A stretch of 64,000 bases of DNA, from the NCBI GenBank assembly GCA_945928575.1, contig CAMENP010000001.1, forward strand, positions 1 through 64,000, written 5' to 3'. Source of the stretch: an uncultured Butyrivibrio sp. (lineage in GTDB: Bacteria; Bacillota; Clostridia; Lachnospirales; Lachnospiraceae). Numbering within the stretch: the stretch's first letter is position 1; every line of letters begins with the position of its first letter. This document shows, in pieces, positions 27,747-36,647 of the stretch. Below the pieces are notes generated by a model. It worked only from the letters and a program-made list of their open reading frames with translations. It was not told where the DNA came from and ran no database searches. Position numbers and translations under genes: made by a program.

Positions 27747-27792
27747 GCAACGGGGCTTAAAGATACGAACAATATCTTTAAGTCCTTTTTTT
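27747..27792 (+). promoter_or_regulatory. Attenuator-like leader of the patA operon
   Basis: GCAACGGGGC (27747-27756) opens a hairpin: GGGCTTAAAGATA pairs with TATCTTTAAGTCC and runs into seven Ts. The patA ribosome site follows at once (TAGGAGG). Confidence 0.75.
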
Positions 27793-27811
27793 ACTATTAG
27801 GAGGTTTTATT

Positions 27812-29164
27812 ATGAGTTATGAACAGGTTAGCAAAGATTTGGAAAAGGTTATAGGTTATATCCATTCGGATGAACTTACGGATGCCGAGAAAAAAACAAT
27901 GACGGAGCAGACACTCGATTATTTCGATAATTATGTAAGTCCGGGATGGCTTAAATATCGTAAATCGGTATCAACCAATTCAGCAGTTCTTGAGTGGACA
28001 GACCATGACGGAGTATGCGAAGGACTTTACGGAGAAGAATTTATCGACTGCCTCGGCGGTTTCGGTATTTATACATGCGGACACCGTAATCCGGAAATCC
28101 TTGACACGGTTAAAGCACAGCTTGACCATCAGGCACTTCATTCACAGGAGCTTCTCGATCCGCTTCGTGGATATCTTGCAAAAGCAGTTGCAGATATTAC
28201 ACCGGGTGACCTTCAGTACTGTTTCTTTACAAACGGTGGTGCTGAGGCAGTAGAGATGGCTCTTAAGCTTGCCAGAATCGCTAAGGGCGGCGGATGGTAC
28301 ATCTCAACGGTAGGTGCTTTCCACGGCAAGTCATTCGGTGCTATTTCAATGGGCGGCAAGAGCACATACAGAGTTCCGTATCTTCCTATGGTACAGCAGG
28401 TACAGCATGTTGAATACGGTAATGCGGAAGATGCCGAGAAAGCAATCAAGAACCTTCTCGCAGTCGGCGAGAGAGTTGCCGGTATGATTGTTGAGCCTAT
28501 CCAGGGTGAGGCCGGTGTAATCGTTCCTCCTGAAGGATATCTTAAGAAACTTCGTGAGATTTGTGATAAATATGATGTAGCACTTATTTTTGATGAAATC
28601 CAGTGTGGTATGGGTAGAACCGGTACAATGTGGAGATGTGAAGCTGAAGGCGTTGTTCCTGATATCATGACATTCGGTAAAGCATTCGGCGGCGGCATAA
28701 TGCCGATAACAGGTATTATCTGCAGACCGCAGATGTGGGTACAGCAGCTCATCGATAATCCATGGCTTCTCGGTTCACCTACATTCGGTGGTAACCCTGT
28801 ATGCTGTTCGGCAGCAATCGCAACGATCAAGTACATGATTGATAACGATATTCCGGGACAGTGCGCAAGCAAGGGTAAGATTCTCAAGGCAGGACTTGAG
28901 TCACTCAAGGCTAAATACCCTGAAATCATCGATGATGTAAGAGGACTCGGACTTATGCTCGCTGTTGAGTTTAAGACCTGCGATATCGGATATTCCGTAG
29001 CAAAGGGACTTTTCTCAAGAGGAGTAATGACAGCAGGTACTCTTGTAAATGCCAAGTGTATACGTTTTGAGCCTACAGCAGTCATCACAGAAGAGCAGAT
29101 TGCACAGGTTATCGAAAGAATGGATGCAGCACTTGCAGACACTAAGAAAGAATTTGAATTATAA
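27812..29164 (+). CDS. patA: Putrescine aminotransferase
   Basis: 450 residues, a class III PLP transaminase similar to E. coli PatA (YgjG) throughout: VSPGWLKYRKSV, FIDCLGGFGIYTCGHRNPEI, ALHSQELLDPLRGYLAK, GAFHGKSFGAIS, FDEIQCGMGRTG, with the PLP lysine in FGKAFGGGIMP. It transfers an amino group from putrescine to 2-oxoglutarate, giving 4-aminobutanal. It heads a run with a GabT-like transaminase and an iron alcohol dehydrogenase and shares upstream elements with the first pot operon. Confidence 0.92.
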   Translation: MSYEQVSKDLEKVIGYIHSDELTDAEKKTMTEQTLDYFDNYVSPGWLKYRKSVSTNSAVLEWTDHDGVCEGLYGEEFIDCLGGFGIYTCGHRNPEILDTVKAQLDHQALHSQELLDPLRGYLAKAVADITPGDLQYCFFTNGGAEAVEMALKLARIAKGGGWYISTVGAFHGKSFGAISMGGKSTYRVPYLPMVQQVQHVEYGNAEDAEKAIKNLLAVGERVAGMIVEPIQGEAGVIVPPEGYLKKLREICDKYDVALIFDEIQCGMGRTGTMWRCEAEGVVPDIMTFGKAFGGGIMPITGIICRPQMWVQQLIDNPWLLGSPTFGGNPVCCSAAIATIKYMIDNDIPGQCASKGKILKAGLESLKAKYPEIIDDVRGLGLMLAVEFKTCDIGYSVAKGLFSRGVMTAGTLVNAKCIRFEPTAVITEEQIAQVIERMDAALADTKKEFEL

Positions 29165-29177
29165 TAAACAAAGACGG

Positions 29178-29199
29178 CGCCGCAGTGAAAGCTGCGGCG
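29178..29199 (+). other. Intercistronic hairpin
   Basis: CGCCGCAG pairs with CTGCGGCG over TGAAAG with no T-run, between the two transaminase genes. It may adjust message stability or processing. Confidence 0.6.
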
Positions 29200-29227
29200 T
29201 GTGATATAAGGAAAGAAGGATTGTATT

Positions 29228-30598
29228 ATGTTAAAGGATGAATTACCTGAAATCGTTACCGGTACAGTTCCGGGACCTAAAGCCAAAGAACTTTTAGACA
29301 GAAGAAATGCCGCAATTCCTAAAGCACTCTGCGGTTCGACATATCCTATCTGCATCGCAAGAGGCGAGGGTGCAATGCTTGAGGATCTTGACGGAAACAA
29401 ATTCCTCGACTGGATCGGCGGTGTAGGTGTTCTCAATATGGGTTATTCAAGACCTGAGGTCGTTGAGGCTGTTAAGGAGCAGGCCGATAAGTATTTCCAT
29501 ACTATTTTTAACGTAGTTGTCCATGACGGTTATGTCTCACTCGCGGAGAAATTCAATCAGACAATTCCTTGCCGCGGTGATAAGAAAAAAACATATTTTG
29601 CCAACTCCGGTGCCGAGGCTGACGAGAATGCGATAAAGGTAGCCAAAGCTTATACAGGAAGACCGAACGTCGTATGTTTCTCTGGCGCTTTCCACGGCAG
29701 GACCAACCTTACAATGGCGCTCACAGCCAAGAAAGCTTATTCGCTCGGCATGGGACCTTTCCCATCGGGAATTTACAGAGCAGATTATCCGTATCTGTAC
29801 AGAGCACCTAAGGGATATACAGAGGAAGAAGCAATCAAATATTACATTGATAAAATATATAAACTTTTTGACGAGGCAACACCTGCATCAGATGTGGCAT
29901 GTATGATAATCGAGCCTATTCAGGGTGAGGGCGGTTTCGTCCCTGCACCGATCGAGTGGGTAAAGGCAGTGCGCAAAATCTGTGATGACAACGGAATTCT
30001 TATGATTGCCGATGAAGTTCAGTGCGGTAACTGCAGAACCGGCCGTTATTTTGCATCGGAATACTGGGCAGAGGCCGGCGCAGCACCGGATATCGTATCA
30101 ACCGCCAAGTCAATGGGCGCAGGTATGCCTATCAGTGCAATCACAGCCAGTGAAGAAATCATGGATTCCGTACCTGCAGGAACAATCGGCGGTACATATT
30201 GCGGCAACCCTGTTTCATGTGCCGCAGCCAACAAGGTAATCGACATTATGAAGGCAGAGGATTTTGCCGGAAAAGCCCGTCATATTGCCGACAGAGTTAT
30301 GGCTAAATTTAATGAACTTAAAGAGAAATATCCGGTTGTCGGAGATGTCCGCGGACTTGGTGCCATGATTGGTGTTGAGTATGTCAAGGACAAGGAGTCC
30401 AAGGAACCGTACGGCGAGTTCGTATCTAAGATGATACAGAACGCGATCCAGATGGGTCTTCTTATGGAAAATGCAGGAACCAACGGCAACGTAATCCGTT
30501 TCCTTGCACCGCTCGTAATGACTGATGAACAGATGGAAAAAGGTCTTGAGATTTACGAGGCAGCACTCGTTAAGACAATGAAGGATCTTGGACTTTAA
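29228..30598 (+). CDS. gabT: 4-aminobutyrate-type aminotransferase
   Basis: 456 residues, class III PLP transaminase. Motifs include FLDWIGGVGVLNMGYSRPEV, NSGAEADENAIKVAK, GAFHGRTNLTMAL, IEPIQGEGGF, ADEVQCGNCRTG and the PLP lysine in VSTAKSMGAGMP. In this setting GABA to succinate semialdehyde is the most likely reaction; other omega-amino acids are possible. AAGAAGG precedes the ATG. The ADH gene follows after 13 bp. Confidence 0.85.
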   Translation: MLKDELPEIVTGTVPGPKAKELLDRRNAAIPKALCGSTYPICIARGEGAMLEDLDGNKFLDWIGGVGVLNMGYSRPEVVEAVKEQADKYFHTIFNVVVHDGYVSLAEKFNQTIPCRGDKKKTYFANSGAEADENAIKVAKAYTGRPNVVCFSGAFHGRTNLTMALTAKKAYSLGMGPFPSGIYRADYPYLYRAPKGYTEEEAIKYYIDKIYKLFDEATPASDVACMIIEPIQGEGGFVPAPIEWVKAVRKICDDNGILMIADEVQCGNCRTGRYFASEYWAEAGAAPDIVSTAKSMGAGMPISAITASEEIMDSVPAGTIGGTYCGNPVSCAAANKVIDIMKAEDFAGKARHIADRVMAKFNELKEKYPVVGDVRGLGAMIGVEYVKDKESKEPYGEFVSKMIQNAIQMGLLMENAGTNGNVIRFLAPLVMTDEQMEKGLEIYEAALVKTMKDLGL

Positions 30599-30611
30599 TT
30601 CGGAGGCACAT

Positions 30612-31742
30612 ATGAATTTTAATTATTATCTGCCGGTGAATCTTATTTTCGGCCGCGGAAAGGCTGAGCTTATAGGAACCGAGGCAGCTAAATACGGTAA
30701 AAAAGCACTTATCGTTACGGGACATTCCAGTACGAAGAAATCAGGTCTTCTCGACCGCGCAGTAAAGCTTCTGGCCGATGCGGGACTTGAGAGTGCGATA
30801 TACGATAAGGTAAGCCAGAATCCGCTTACCACAACGGCAATAGAGGGCGCTGATTTTGCCAAGGCAGAGGGATGCGACGTTGTCATCGCACTCGGCGGCG
30901 GCAGTATCATGGACTGCGCCAAGGCGATAGCTTTTATCGTAAAGAACGATGGAGATATCAACGATTATATTTTTAACAGAAAACACAGTGATGAGGCGCT
31001 TCCGCTTATTCTCGTTCCGACTACTTGCGGAACCGGAAGTGAGGGCAACGGTTTTGCGGTTCTTACCAATCCGGAAACCGGCGACAAGAAGTCGTTACGC
31101 TGCCCTGCAATCGTAGGAAAGGCTTCAATCATTGATTCCGAGCTTATGGAGACTATGCCGAAATCAATTCTTGCTTCGGTCGGTTTCGATGCCTTGTGCC
31201 ATTGCATGGAGGCATACACTTCCAAAATCGGCCAGCCGATCACCGACATGCTTGCGCATGAGGGTATGGCGCTCATCGGTAAGCATCTGGTCAAAGTCTA
31301 CAAGGGCGAGGGCACCGCGGATGACTGGGATGCCATTACATGGGCCAGCACCATCGGCGGAATGGTAATCAATACCGCCGGCGTAACACTTGCACACGGC
31401 ATGGAGCATCCGGCAAGCGGACTTAAAAATATCGTGCACGGCCGCGGCCTTGCAGCACTTACTCCGATAATTACCGAGATGAGTGTGAGCGGTGCACCCG
31501 AGAAATTCGCTGAGATTTCAAGATGTCTTGGCGGCACGGACGAAAAAGACTGTGCAGAGCGTATCAATGATCTGCTTAGTCAGATAGACCTTAAGATAAC
31601 TCTTGGCGAACAGGGGATTAAAGAGGAAGATGTTGACTGGATGGTGGATAACTTTTTCAAGGTATCTATCGGAAATTACAACAACCATCCTGTTACTTTT
31701 ACCAGAGAGCAGATTAAGGAAATTTACCTTAAGGCATTATAG
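30612..31742 (+). CDS. Iron-containing alcohol dehydrogenase (4-hydroxybutyrate dehydrogenase candidate)
   Basis: 376 residues of the Fe-ADH (butanol dehydrogenase) family. The NAD(P)-binding GGGSIMDCAK lies near residue 97, and metal-ligand histidines are visible in FDALCHCMEAYTS and HGMEHPASGLKNIVHGRG. The ATG at 30612 follows CGGAGG by 6 nt. Placed after a GabT-like gene, it probably reduces succinate semialdehyde to 4-hydroxybutyrate, a route used by GABA-fermenting anaerobes. The substrate is inferred. Confidence 0.85.
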   Translation: MNFNYYLPVNLIFGRGKAELIGTEAAKYGKKALIVTGHSSTKKSGLLDRAVKLLADAGLESAIYDKVSQNPLTTTAIEGADFAKAEGCDVVIALGGGSIMDCAKAIAFIVKNDGDINDYIFNRKHSDEALPLILVPTTCGTGSEGNGFAVLTNPETGDKKSLRCPAIVGKASIIDSELMETMPKSILASVGFDALCHCMEAYTSKIGQPITDMLAHEGMALIGKHLVKVYKGEGTADDWDAITWASTIGGMVINTAGVTLAHGMEHPASGLKNIVHGRGLAALTPIITEMSVSGAPEKFAEISRCLGGTDEKDCAERINDLLSQIDLKITLGEQGIKEEDVDWMVDNFFKVSIGNYNNHPVTFTREQIKEIYLKAL

Positions 31743-31778
31743 CATTCATAATGCGTAATAATAAAACATCCTAACAGA

Positions 31779-31815
31779 ACCGGCAACGAGGCTTATCGCC
31801 CTCGCTGCCGGTTTA
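31779..31815 (+). promoter_or_regulatory. Hairpin of the leader family before aguA
   Basis: ACCGGCAACGAGG pairs with CCTCGCTGCCGGT over an 8-nt loop, followed by only three Ts. GCAACGAGGC (31783-31792) is the shared motif. No clear promoter is visible between the ADH gene and the hairpin, so it may be a weak terminator, an attenuator or both. Confidence 0.6.
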
Positions 31816-31835
31816 TTAGTGGAAGGTGGTTAATC

Positions 31836-32921
31836 ATGAAACTCAACTCAACACCCGCAGCTGACGGGTATTATATGCCGGCAGAATATGCCGCACAGGA
31901 TAAAATATGGATGATATGGCCGGAGCGTCCGGACAACTGGCGCGATGATGCGGTGCCTGCGCAGCAGGCGTATGCGGCCGTTGCCAAAGCAATAAGTGAA
32001 TTCGAGCCGGTCACAATGTTAGTTTCCGAGGCTCAGTATGAGAATTGCAGAAGCGTGCTTCCGCCCGAAATCAATATCATCAAAATGGAAAGCGATGATG
32101 CGTGGTGCCGCGACGTAGGCCCGACTTTCTTAATAAACGGCAAGGGCGGCCGCCGTGCGTGCGACTGGACTTTTAATGCCTGGGGCGGCAAGGTGGACGG
32201 CCTTTACGATACATGGGATAAAGACGATAAAATCGCTTCTTCCATATGCAATCTGGAAAATACCGATTATTACCGTACGGATAATTTTGTGCTTGAGGGC
32301 GGTTCCATCCATGTCGATGGCGAGGGGACCCTTCTTACGACACAGATGTGTCTTCTGAGTGCCGGACGCAATCCGCACATGACTAAGCAGGAGATAGAAT
32401 CACACCTTTGTGAATATCTTGGTGTTACCAAGGTGCTATGGCTCCGTGACGGAATCGACCCTGACGAGACCAACGGACATATAGATGATGTGGCTTGTTT
32501 TGTCGCACCCGGCGAGGTGGCCTGTGCATATACGGACGATCCTAAGCATCCTTTCTATGATGCTCTCCAAAAAGCATACAAGGATTTATGCGGTATGACG
32601 GATGCCAAGGGTCGTCCGCTCAAGGTGCACAAGGTATGCTGTCCGAAGGAAACGGTGCGCATCGGTGATTTTAACATCCGTGCGGTTGATGGCAGCAAGG
32701 CCCGCAATGAGGGCGATATATGCATCGCTTCATATATAAATTTCCTTATAGTAAACGGTGGTGTAATTGTGCCGCAGTACGGTGATGTCAATGATGCGCT
32801 GGCACTCAGACAGCTGCAGGAAATCTTTCCCGACCGCAAAGTTGTCGGCGTATATACAAGAGAGATTGTGTACGGCGGCGGAAATATTCATTGCATAACG
32901 CAGCAGGAGCCGCGGGCATAG
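31836..32921 (+). CDS. aguA: Agmatine deiminase (first copy)
   Basis: 361 residues. It hydrolyses agmatine to N-carbamoylputrescine and ammonia. Family motifs are in order: MPAEYAAQDKIWMIWPERPD, DDAWCRDVGPTF, LEGGSIHVDGEGTLLTT, NGHIDDVACFV, and the catalytic Cys near the end in GGGNIHCITQ. GGAAGG precedes the ATG. It lies just after the putrescine-degradation genes; the amidase for the next step is with the second copy near 48 kb. Confidence 0.92.
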   Translation: MKLNSTPAADGYYMPAEYAAQDKIWMIWPERPDNWRDDAVPAQQAYAAVAKAISEFEPVTMLVSEAQYENCRSVLPPEINIIKMESDDAWCRDVGPTFLINGKGGRRACDWTFNAWGGKVDGLYDTWDKDDKIASSICNLENTDYYRTDNFVLEGGSIHVDGEGTLLTTQMCLLSAGRNPHMTKQEIESHLCEYLGVTKVLWLRDGIDPDETNGHIDDVACFVAPGEVACAYTDDPKHPFYDALQKAYKDLCGMTDAKGRPLKVHKVCCPKETVRIGDFNIRAVDGSKARNEGDICIASYINFLIVNGGVIVPQYGDVNDALALRQLQEIFPDRKVVGVYTREIVYGGGNIHCITQQEPRA

Positions 32922-33140
32922 GGCGTGGAAAGTAACTCGCGGGGAAACATGTGGCAGGTCAAGAGAGCGACATCGCGGGGTGCATATGATAACTGGATTG
33001 TGGTGGGAAATAGGTAAGTGGTTATATAATACACTTATGGAAAAAACGCTGGTGGCGTATAATACACTAATATCACCAAATTCAGGAAATACTCTGATAA
33101 AGTGATAATCTGCTGAACGAGTGATGATGTCCAAATCAGC

Positions 33141-33290
33141 AAAATCACACTTTTTTGCGCTGTTTTGATGATTAAGTGATAATTTATGCGGTAACGCATA
33201 GGAAGAGCGAGAATAAAAGTATAATAAATTATTTACCAATTATCACTTTAATGGTAAAAATTGCCAAATCGGGGAGAAAGATGTGATTTT
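33141..33290. repeat. Inverted-repeat intergenic element
   Basis: TCACACTTTTTTGC (33145-33158) and a partly matching right end (to 33290) enclose inner arms ATTAAGTGATAATT (33171-33184) and AATTATCACTTTAAT (33238-33252). The outer arm is identical to the element at 57362-57536, while the inner arms differ from it yet still pair with each other. Confidence 0.65.
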
Positions 33291-33462
33291 TGGGCATGAT
33301 GTGAAGACGGAAAGTCACACTTAAAAGTGTAAAAGAGCAGAAAAAGTGATAAATATATAATATATTAAATGAATAATTCCCGCGGGGAAGCTTGGTGCCG
33401 GTTGGGAAAGCAGCGCCGCGAGCCCACCCCGCGCTAATTATATGAAATCCTCAAACTCGTCA

Positions 33463-33491
33463 TTGCCATTTTGCCCGCAATATCTTATAAT
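33463..33491 (+). promoter_or_regulatory. Promoter of the AIM24-like gene
   Basis: TTGCCA, 17 bp and TATAAT. Confidence 0.7.
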
Positions 33492-33528
33492 ACAGATATG
33501 AAATATAACAATCAGGAGGACATAATTT

Positions 33529-34206
33529 ATGCAGTATTCAATTGAAGGAGAACCGTTGCCGGTAGTTATCTGCAATCTGGCACCGGGAGAGACAATGATT
33601 ACCGAGAAAGGTGCTATGTCATGGATGTCACCGAACATGCACATGGAGACCAAAGGGGGCGGAATCGGCAAGATGTTCGGAAGAATGTTTTCCGGTGAAA
33701 GCATGTTTGTCAATGAATATACCGCACAGAACGGACCGGGAATGATAGCGTTTGCATCAAGCTTTCCGGGATCGATAAGAGCATTCCAGATTACACCGGG
33801 CAATGACCTGATATGCCAGAAATCGGCATTTCTTGCTTCGGAAGTTGGCGTTGAACTTTCCGTGCATTTCCAGAAAAGACTCGGAGCGGGTTTTTTCGGT
33901 GGAGAGGGTTTCGTAATGCAGAGACTTTCCGGTAACGGAATTGCATTTATCGAGATAGACGGTTATGTTAAGGAGTATGAACTTGGACCGGGCCAGCAGA
34001 TAATAATAGACACAGGTTACCTTGCAGCGATGTCATCCACATGCAGCATTGATGTCGTTACCGTTCCGGGAGTAAAAAATATGCTTTTCGGAGGAGAAGG
34101 CATATTTAACACGGTTGTTACGGGACCGGGTCGTGTGTACATACAGACAATGCCGGCATCACAGCTTGCGGCAGCACTTGGCGGCGTGGGAACAGCAGCC
34201 AAATAA
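33529..34206 (+). CDS. AIM24 / TIGR00266-family protein
   Basis: 225 residues, rich in glycine and beta-strand patterns. It matches the TIGR00266/AIM24 family: ITEKGAMSWMSPNM near the start, GMIAFASSFPGSIRAF, GEGFVMQRLSGNGIAF, LGPGQQIIIDTGYLAAM. The biochemical role of the family is unknown. AGGAGG precedes the ATG. The next gene starts about 60 bp downstream without a clear terminator. Confidence 0.87.
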   Translation: MQYSIEGEPLPVVICNLAPGETMITEKGAMSWMSPNMHMETKGGGIGKMFGRMFSGESMFVNEYTAQNGPGMIAFASSFPGSIRAFQITPGNDLICQKSAFLASEVGVELSVHFQKRLGAGFFGGEGFVMQRLSGNGIAFIEIDGYVKEYELGPGQQIIIDTGYLAAMSSTCSIDVVTVPGVKNMLFGGEGIFNTVVTGPGRVYIQTMPASQLAAALGGVGTAAK

Positions 34207-34230
34207 ACATTCATAAACAAATATTTTTAA

Positions 34231-34273
34231 GCATACCATATAACACATCAGATAATGAGTGTGAATGGTATGC
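34231..34273 (+). promoter_or_regulatory. Inverted repeat covering the spmA start codon
   Basis: GCATACCAT (34231-34239) and ATGGTATGC (34265-34273) are perfect inverted repeats with 25 nt between them. The right arm contains the ATG at 34270, so folding would hide this start. Confidence 0.55.
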
Positions 34274-34857
34274 TTAATTTTTTGTGGGCGGGAATGATAC
34301 TTTTGGGAGTTGCGTATGGGGCGGCAACCGGAAGAATAGAAGATGTAAGCAACGGATTTATTGAAGGCGGGGGCGAGGCTGTATCGTTATGTATAACTAT
34401 GCTCGGAATAGTGTCATTGTGGACGGGAGTAATGGAAATAGCCAGAAAGAGCGGACTTATAGCAGGACTTAAGAAAAAAATAGCACCGCTTATCAAATGG
34501 CTTTTTCCGGATGTGCCGCCTGAGCACCCTGCATCGGAGTATATAGCAATCAACCTGATAGCAAATTTCTGCGGACTCGGCTGGGCGGCAACCCCGGCGG
34601 GACTTAAGGCAATGGAAGCACTTGCCGCTTTACAGGATGAACGCGCAGGACATCATGTAACAAAAGCATCCGATGCGATGTGTGCGTTTCTGGTAATAAA
34701 TATATCCTCAATACAGTTAATTCCCGTAAACATAATCGCATACCGGGCGGAATACGGAAGTGTCAATCCGGCGGCGATTATTATTCCGGGAATCATAGCA
34801 ACCACTATAAGCACGCTTGCGGGCGTGATTTTCTGTAAGATCAAGTATAAAAAATAA
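34270..34857 (+). CDS. spmA: Spore maturation protein A-like membrane protein
   Basis: About 195 residues of the SpmA family (nucleoside-recognition / gate domain), with roughly five membrane segments and conserved NGFIEGGGEAVSLCITMLG, LFPDVPPEHPASEYIAINLIANFCGLGWAATP. The start at 34270 is chosen because SpmA proteins begin close to the first membrane segment; an in-frame ATG at 34255 is the alternative, and neither has a strong ribosome site. SpmA normally pairs with SpmB, but no spmB follows here, as an ABC-2 cassette comes next. Confidence 0.8.
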   Translation: MLNFLWAGMILLGVAYGAATGRIEDVSNGFIEGGGEAVSLCITMLGIVSLWTGVMEIARKSGLIAGLKKKIAPLIKWLFPDVPPEHPASEYIAINLIANFCGLGWAATPAGLKAMEALAALQDERAGHHVTKASDAMCAFLVINISSIQLIPVNIIAYRAEYGSVNPAAIIIPGIIATTISTLAGVIFCKIKYKK

Positions 34858-34899
34858 TTCTTTTGTGTTATAAAAAATAATTATATGCTACTATAAAAA

Positions 34900-34993
34900 A
34901 TGGTAAATCAGAATTATTTACAAAGGATAGAAAATATGTTATACAAATAATATGCAACGGGGCACCATTACAATAATGGTGCTTCTTTTTTTT
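34900..34993 (+). promoter_or_regulatory. Promoter and attenuator-like leader of the ABC-2 cassette
   Basis: The promoter is TTTACA (34917-34922), 17 bp, TATACA (34940-34945). ATGGT starts at 34900, 23 bp before the end of the -35, as in the first pot and patA promoters. GCAACGGGGC (34954-34963) opens a terminator hairpin (GCACCATTA against TAATGGTGC, loop CAA) and a long T-run follows. Confidence 0.7.
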
Positions 34994-35010
34994 ATTTAAG
35001 GGGGATGCTT

Positions 35011-35832
35011 ATGTTTAGAAAATCAATAAAATCACAGATAAGAATTTCATTGTCCCAGAAAGAAGTCTATATTACATTGTTAATTCTATGTTTTTTTGTA
35101 ACGGTAAATTATTTTGGCAATGTTTTCGAATATAAGGGGCGGGATGTGGTTAATATGTATGCTCCTTATAAGTTAATTACAATTTCAGAGTACGCATCAA
35201 ATTTCAGACTTTTTCTTATATATCCCCTGATTGTCGTACTTCCGGCGGGAATGTCATTTTGTATTGACAGGGATTCCAGAGAAATAAATTACCTTTCAGT
35301 AAGGCTTGGTCTGAAGCAATATTACTTTGGTAAACTTATAACCGCATTTCTGATCACATTTATGGTGTTTACGGTGCCATTCTTATTTGAACTTGTAATA
35401 AACTGTATTGCATTTCCGTTAAAAGCAAGTGGGGATGAATCAAATATACCATATTATGATACGGTTGAAGCTATAAAAAACTACATATTTCCGGCGCTAT
35501 ATGTTAAACTACCTTATCTTCACTGTATTATAGGTGTATTTCTTTGGGAAATTTCGGCAGGAATATGGGGAACATTCGCTGTGGCTGTCTCCCTGTATGT
35601 TCCTAAATTTCGTTTGTTTGTATTTATTCCGGTTTATTTAACTCATACAATATTAGGAAGACTTGATGATACTGTATTTAATTCCCGGGGGTTTGAAATC
35701 CTGCCGCGGGATTATATGGTAATTCATAACGGAATTAACAAGAATTATCCATTATACCTGATGTTTATGGCACTGATTGCGGCAATTTCAATAATAATAA
35801 CTTGGCATAGAAGCAGAAGGGATATGATATGA
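35011..35832 (+). CDS. ABC-2-type permease subunit (first)
   Basis: About 273 residues with six likely membrane segments, a soluble N-terminal stretch of about 25 residues and no signal peptide. Sequence is AT-rich compared with its neighbours. The ATG at 35011, 6 nt after GGGGG, is preferred over 35005. It overlaps the next gene by 4 bp, so the two permeases probably form a heterodimer driven by the ATPase at 36647. Substrate unknown; antimicrobial peptide or signal export is typical for such small systems. Confidence 0.75.
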   Translation: MFRKSIKSQIRISLSQKEVYITLLILCFFVTVNYFGNVFEYKGRDVVNMYAPYKLITISEYASNFRLFLIYPLIVVLPAGMSFCIDRDSREINYLSVRLGLKQYYFGKLITAFLITFMVFTVPFLFELVINCIAFPLKASGDESNIPYYDTVEAIKNYIFPALYVKLPYLHCIIGVFLWEISAGIWGTFAVAVSLYVPKFRLFVFIPVYLTHTILGRLDDTVFNSRGFEILPRDYMVIHNGINKNYPLYLMFMALIAAISIIITWHRSRRDMI

Positions 35833-36647
35833 AAGCGCAGATAGCCCTTTGTATAGTACCGACGGGCTTTGGAATACTATCCGGATATATTACGCGATAC
35901 AACAAAGAGGTTTTTTTATCAGATATAATTTTAAATAGCAGTTTTTATGATATGGCTGTAAACTTTGACTATTTGTATCAGTTTGCAGTCAGGATGGCAT
36001 TATTTATTGCTTTTAATTTAATTTTTGGAGTGTACATATACAAAAATTTTTGTACCGCAAGTGTATATGTGTTTTCAAGAAATTCCAACAGAACATGGTG
36101 GTTTTTGAAACAGTGTATACATGTTGTGTTTTATGGCATCGTATATATGCTGTTAAATCTGACAGGAACATTAGTCATAACAATGATAATGCATGTAACA
36201 ATAAAAATAGATGCAGGTGCATGGCAACTGTTAATACTGTACTTTTTAATATATACATTATGGCTATATATTACAACGATTATGATTAATATTCTGGCGA
36301 TGTATACTAATAGTGCATCATCATTTGCAATTGTGTCGGGAATCCAGTTATTGTTGATATCTTTGCTTGGATTGTTTAATACGGTTTTTCCGATAGAAAC
36401 TAACCCGGATCCGGAGCGAAACATCAAAATGATGTTGGCTAACCCTATGGCTCATTTGATTTTAGGATGGCATGACAATGTGTTTGAAGCAGCAGATAAC
36501 GTCAAGATGGTGTTCAATATTACAATAGATATAAAATATACAATGGTATATTTTATAGTGTTAGCCGCACTTATAACTATTACAGGGATTATATCGGTCA
36601 ATAGATATGATGTTATTATTTCTGACCATGAGACAGGAGGAAATTAA
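35829..36647 (+). CDS. ABC-2-type permease subunit (second)
   Basis: 272 residues with six likely membrane segments. It is not closely similar to the first permease by eye. The start overlaps the previous stop (ATGA), and the stop shares one base with the ATG of the ATPase gene, so the three genes are tightly coupled. Confidence 0.75.
   Translation: MKAQIALCIVPTGFGILSGYITRYNKEVFLSDIILNSSFYDMAVNFDYLYQFAVRMALFIAFNLIFGVYIYKNFCTASVYVFSRNSNRTWWFLKQCIHVVFYGIVYMLLNLTGTLVITMIMHVTIKIDAGAWQLLILYFLIYTLWLYITTIMINILAMYTNSASSFAIVSGIQLLLISLLGLFNTVFPIETNPDPERNIKMMLANPMAHLILGWHDNVFEAADNVKMVFNITIDIKYTMVYFIVLAALITITGIISVNRYDVIISDHETGGN

Larger units (their letters stand above)
32922..33528. other. Long gene-free region with repeats and hairpins
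   Basis: No gene is supported. The region holds an inverted-repeat element (33141-33290), many AGTGATAA words, the palindrome ACACTTAAAAGTGT (about 33317-33330), and a GC-rich hairpin (CGCGGGG at 33381-33387 with CCCCGCG at 33427-33433). CGCGGGG also occurs near 32939 and 32975. A promoter for the next gene ends at 33491. Confidence 0.65.

Noticed and set aside
28213..29436. 407-residue ORF antisense to patA and gabT
   Set aside because: It spans two well-supported transaminase genes and has no ribosome site; it reflects codon bias in the sense genes.
33438..33803. Minus-strand ORF overlapping the AIM24-like gene start
   Set aside because: It contradicts a good promoter, ribosome site and family match on the plus strand.
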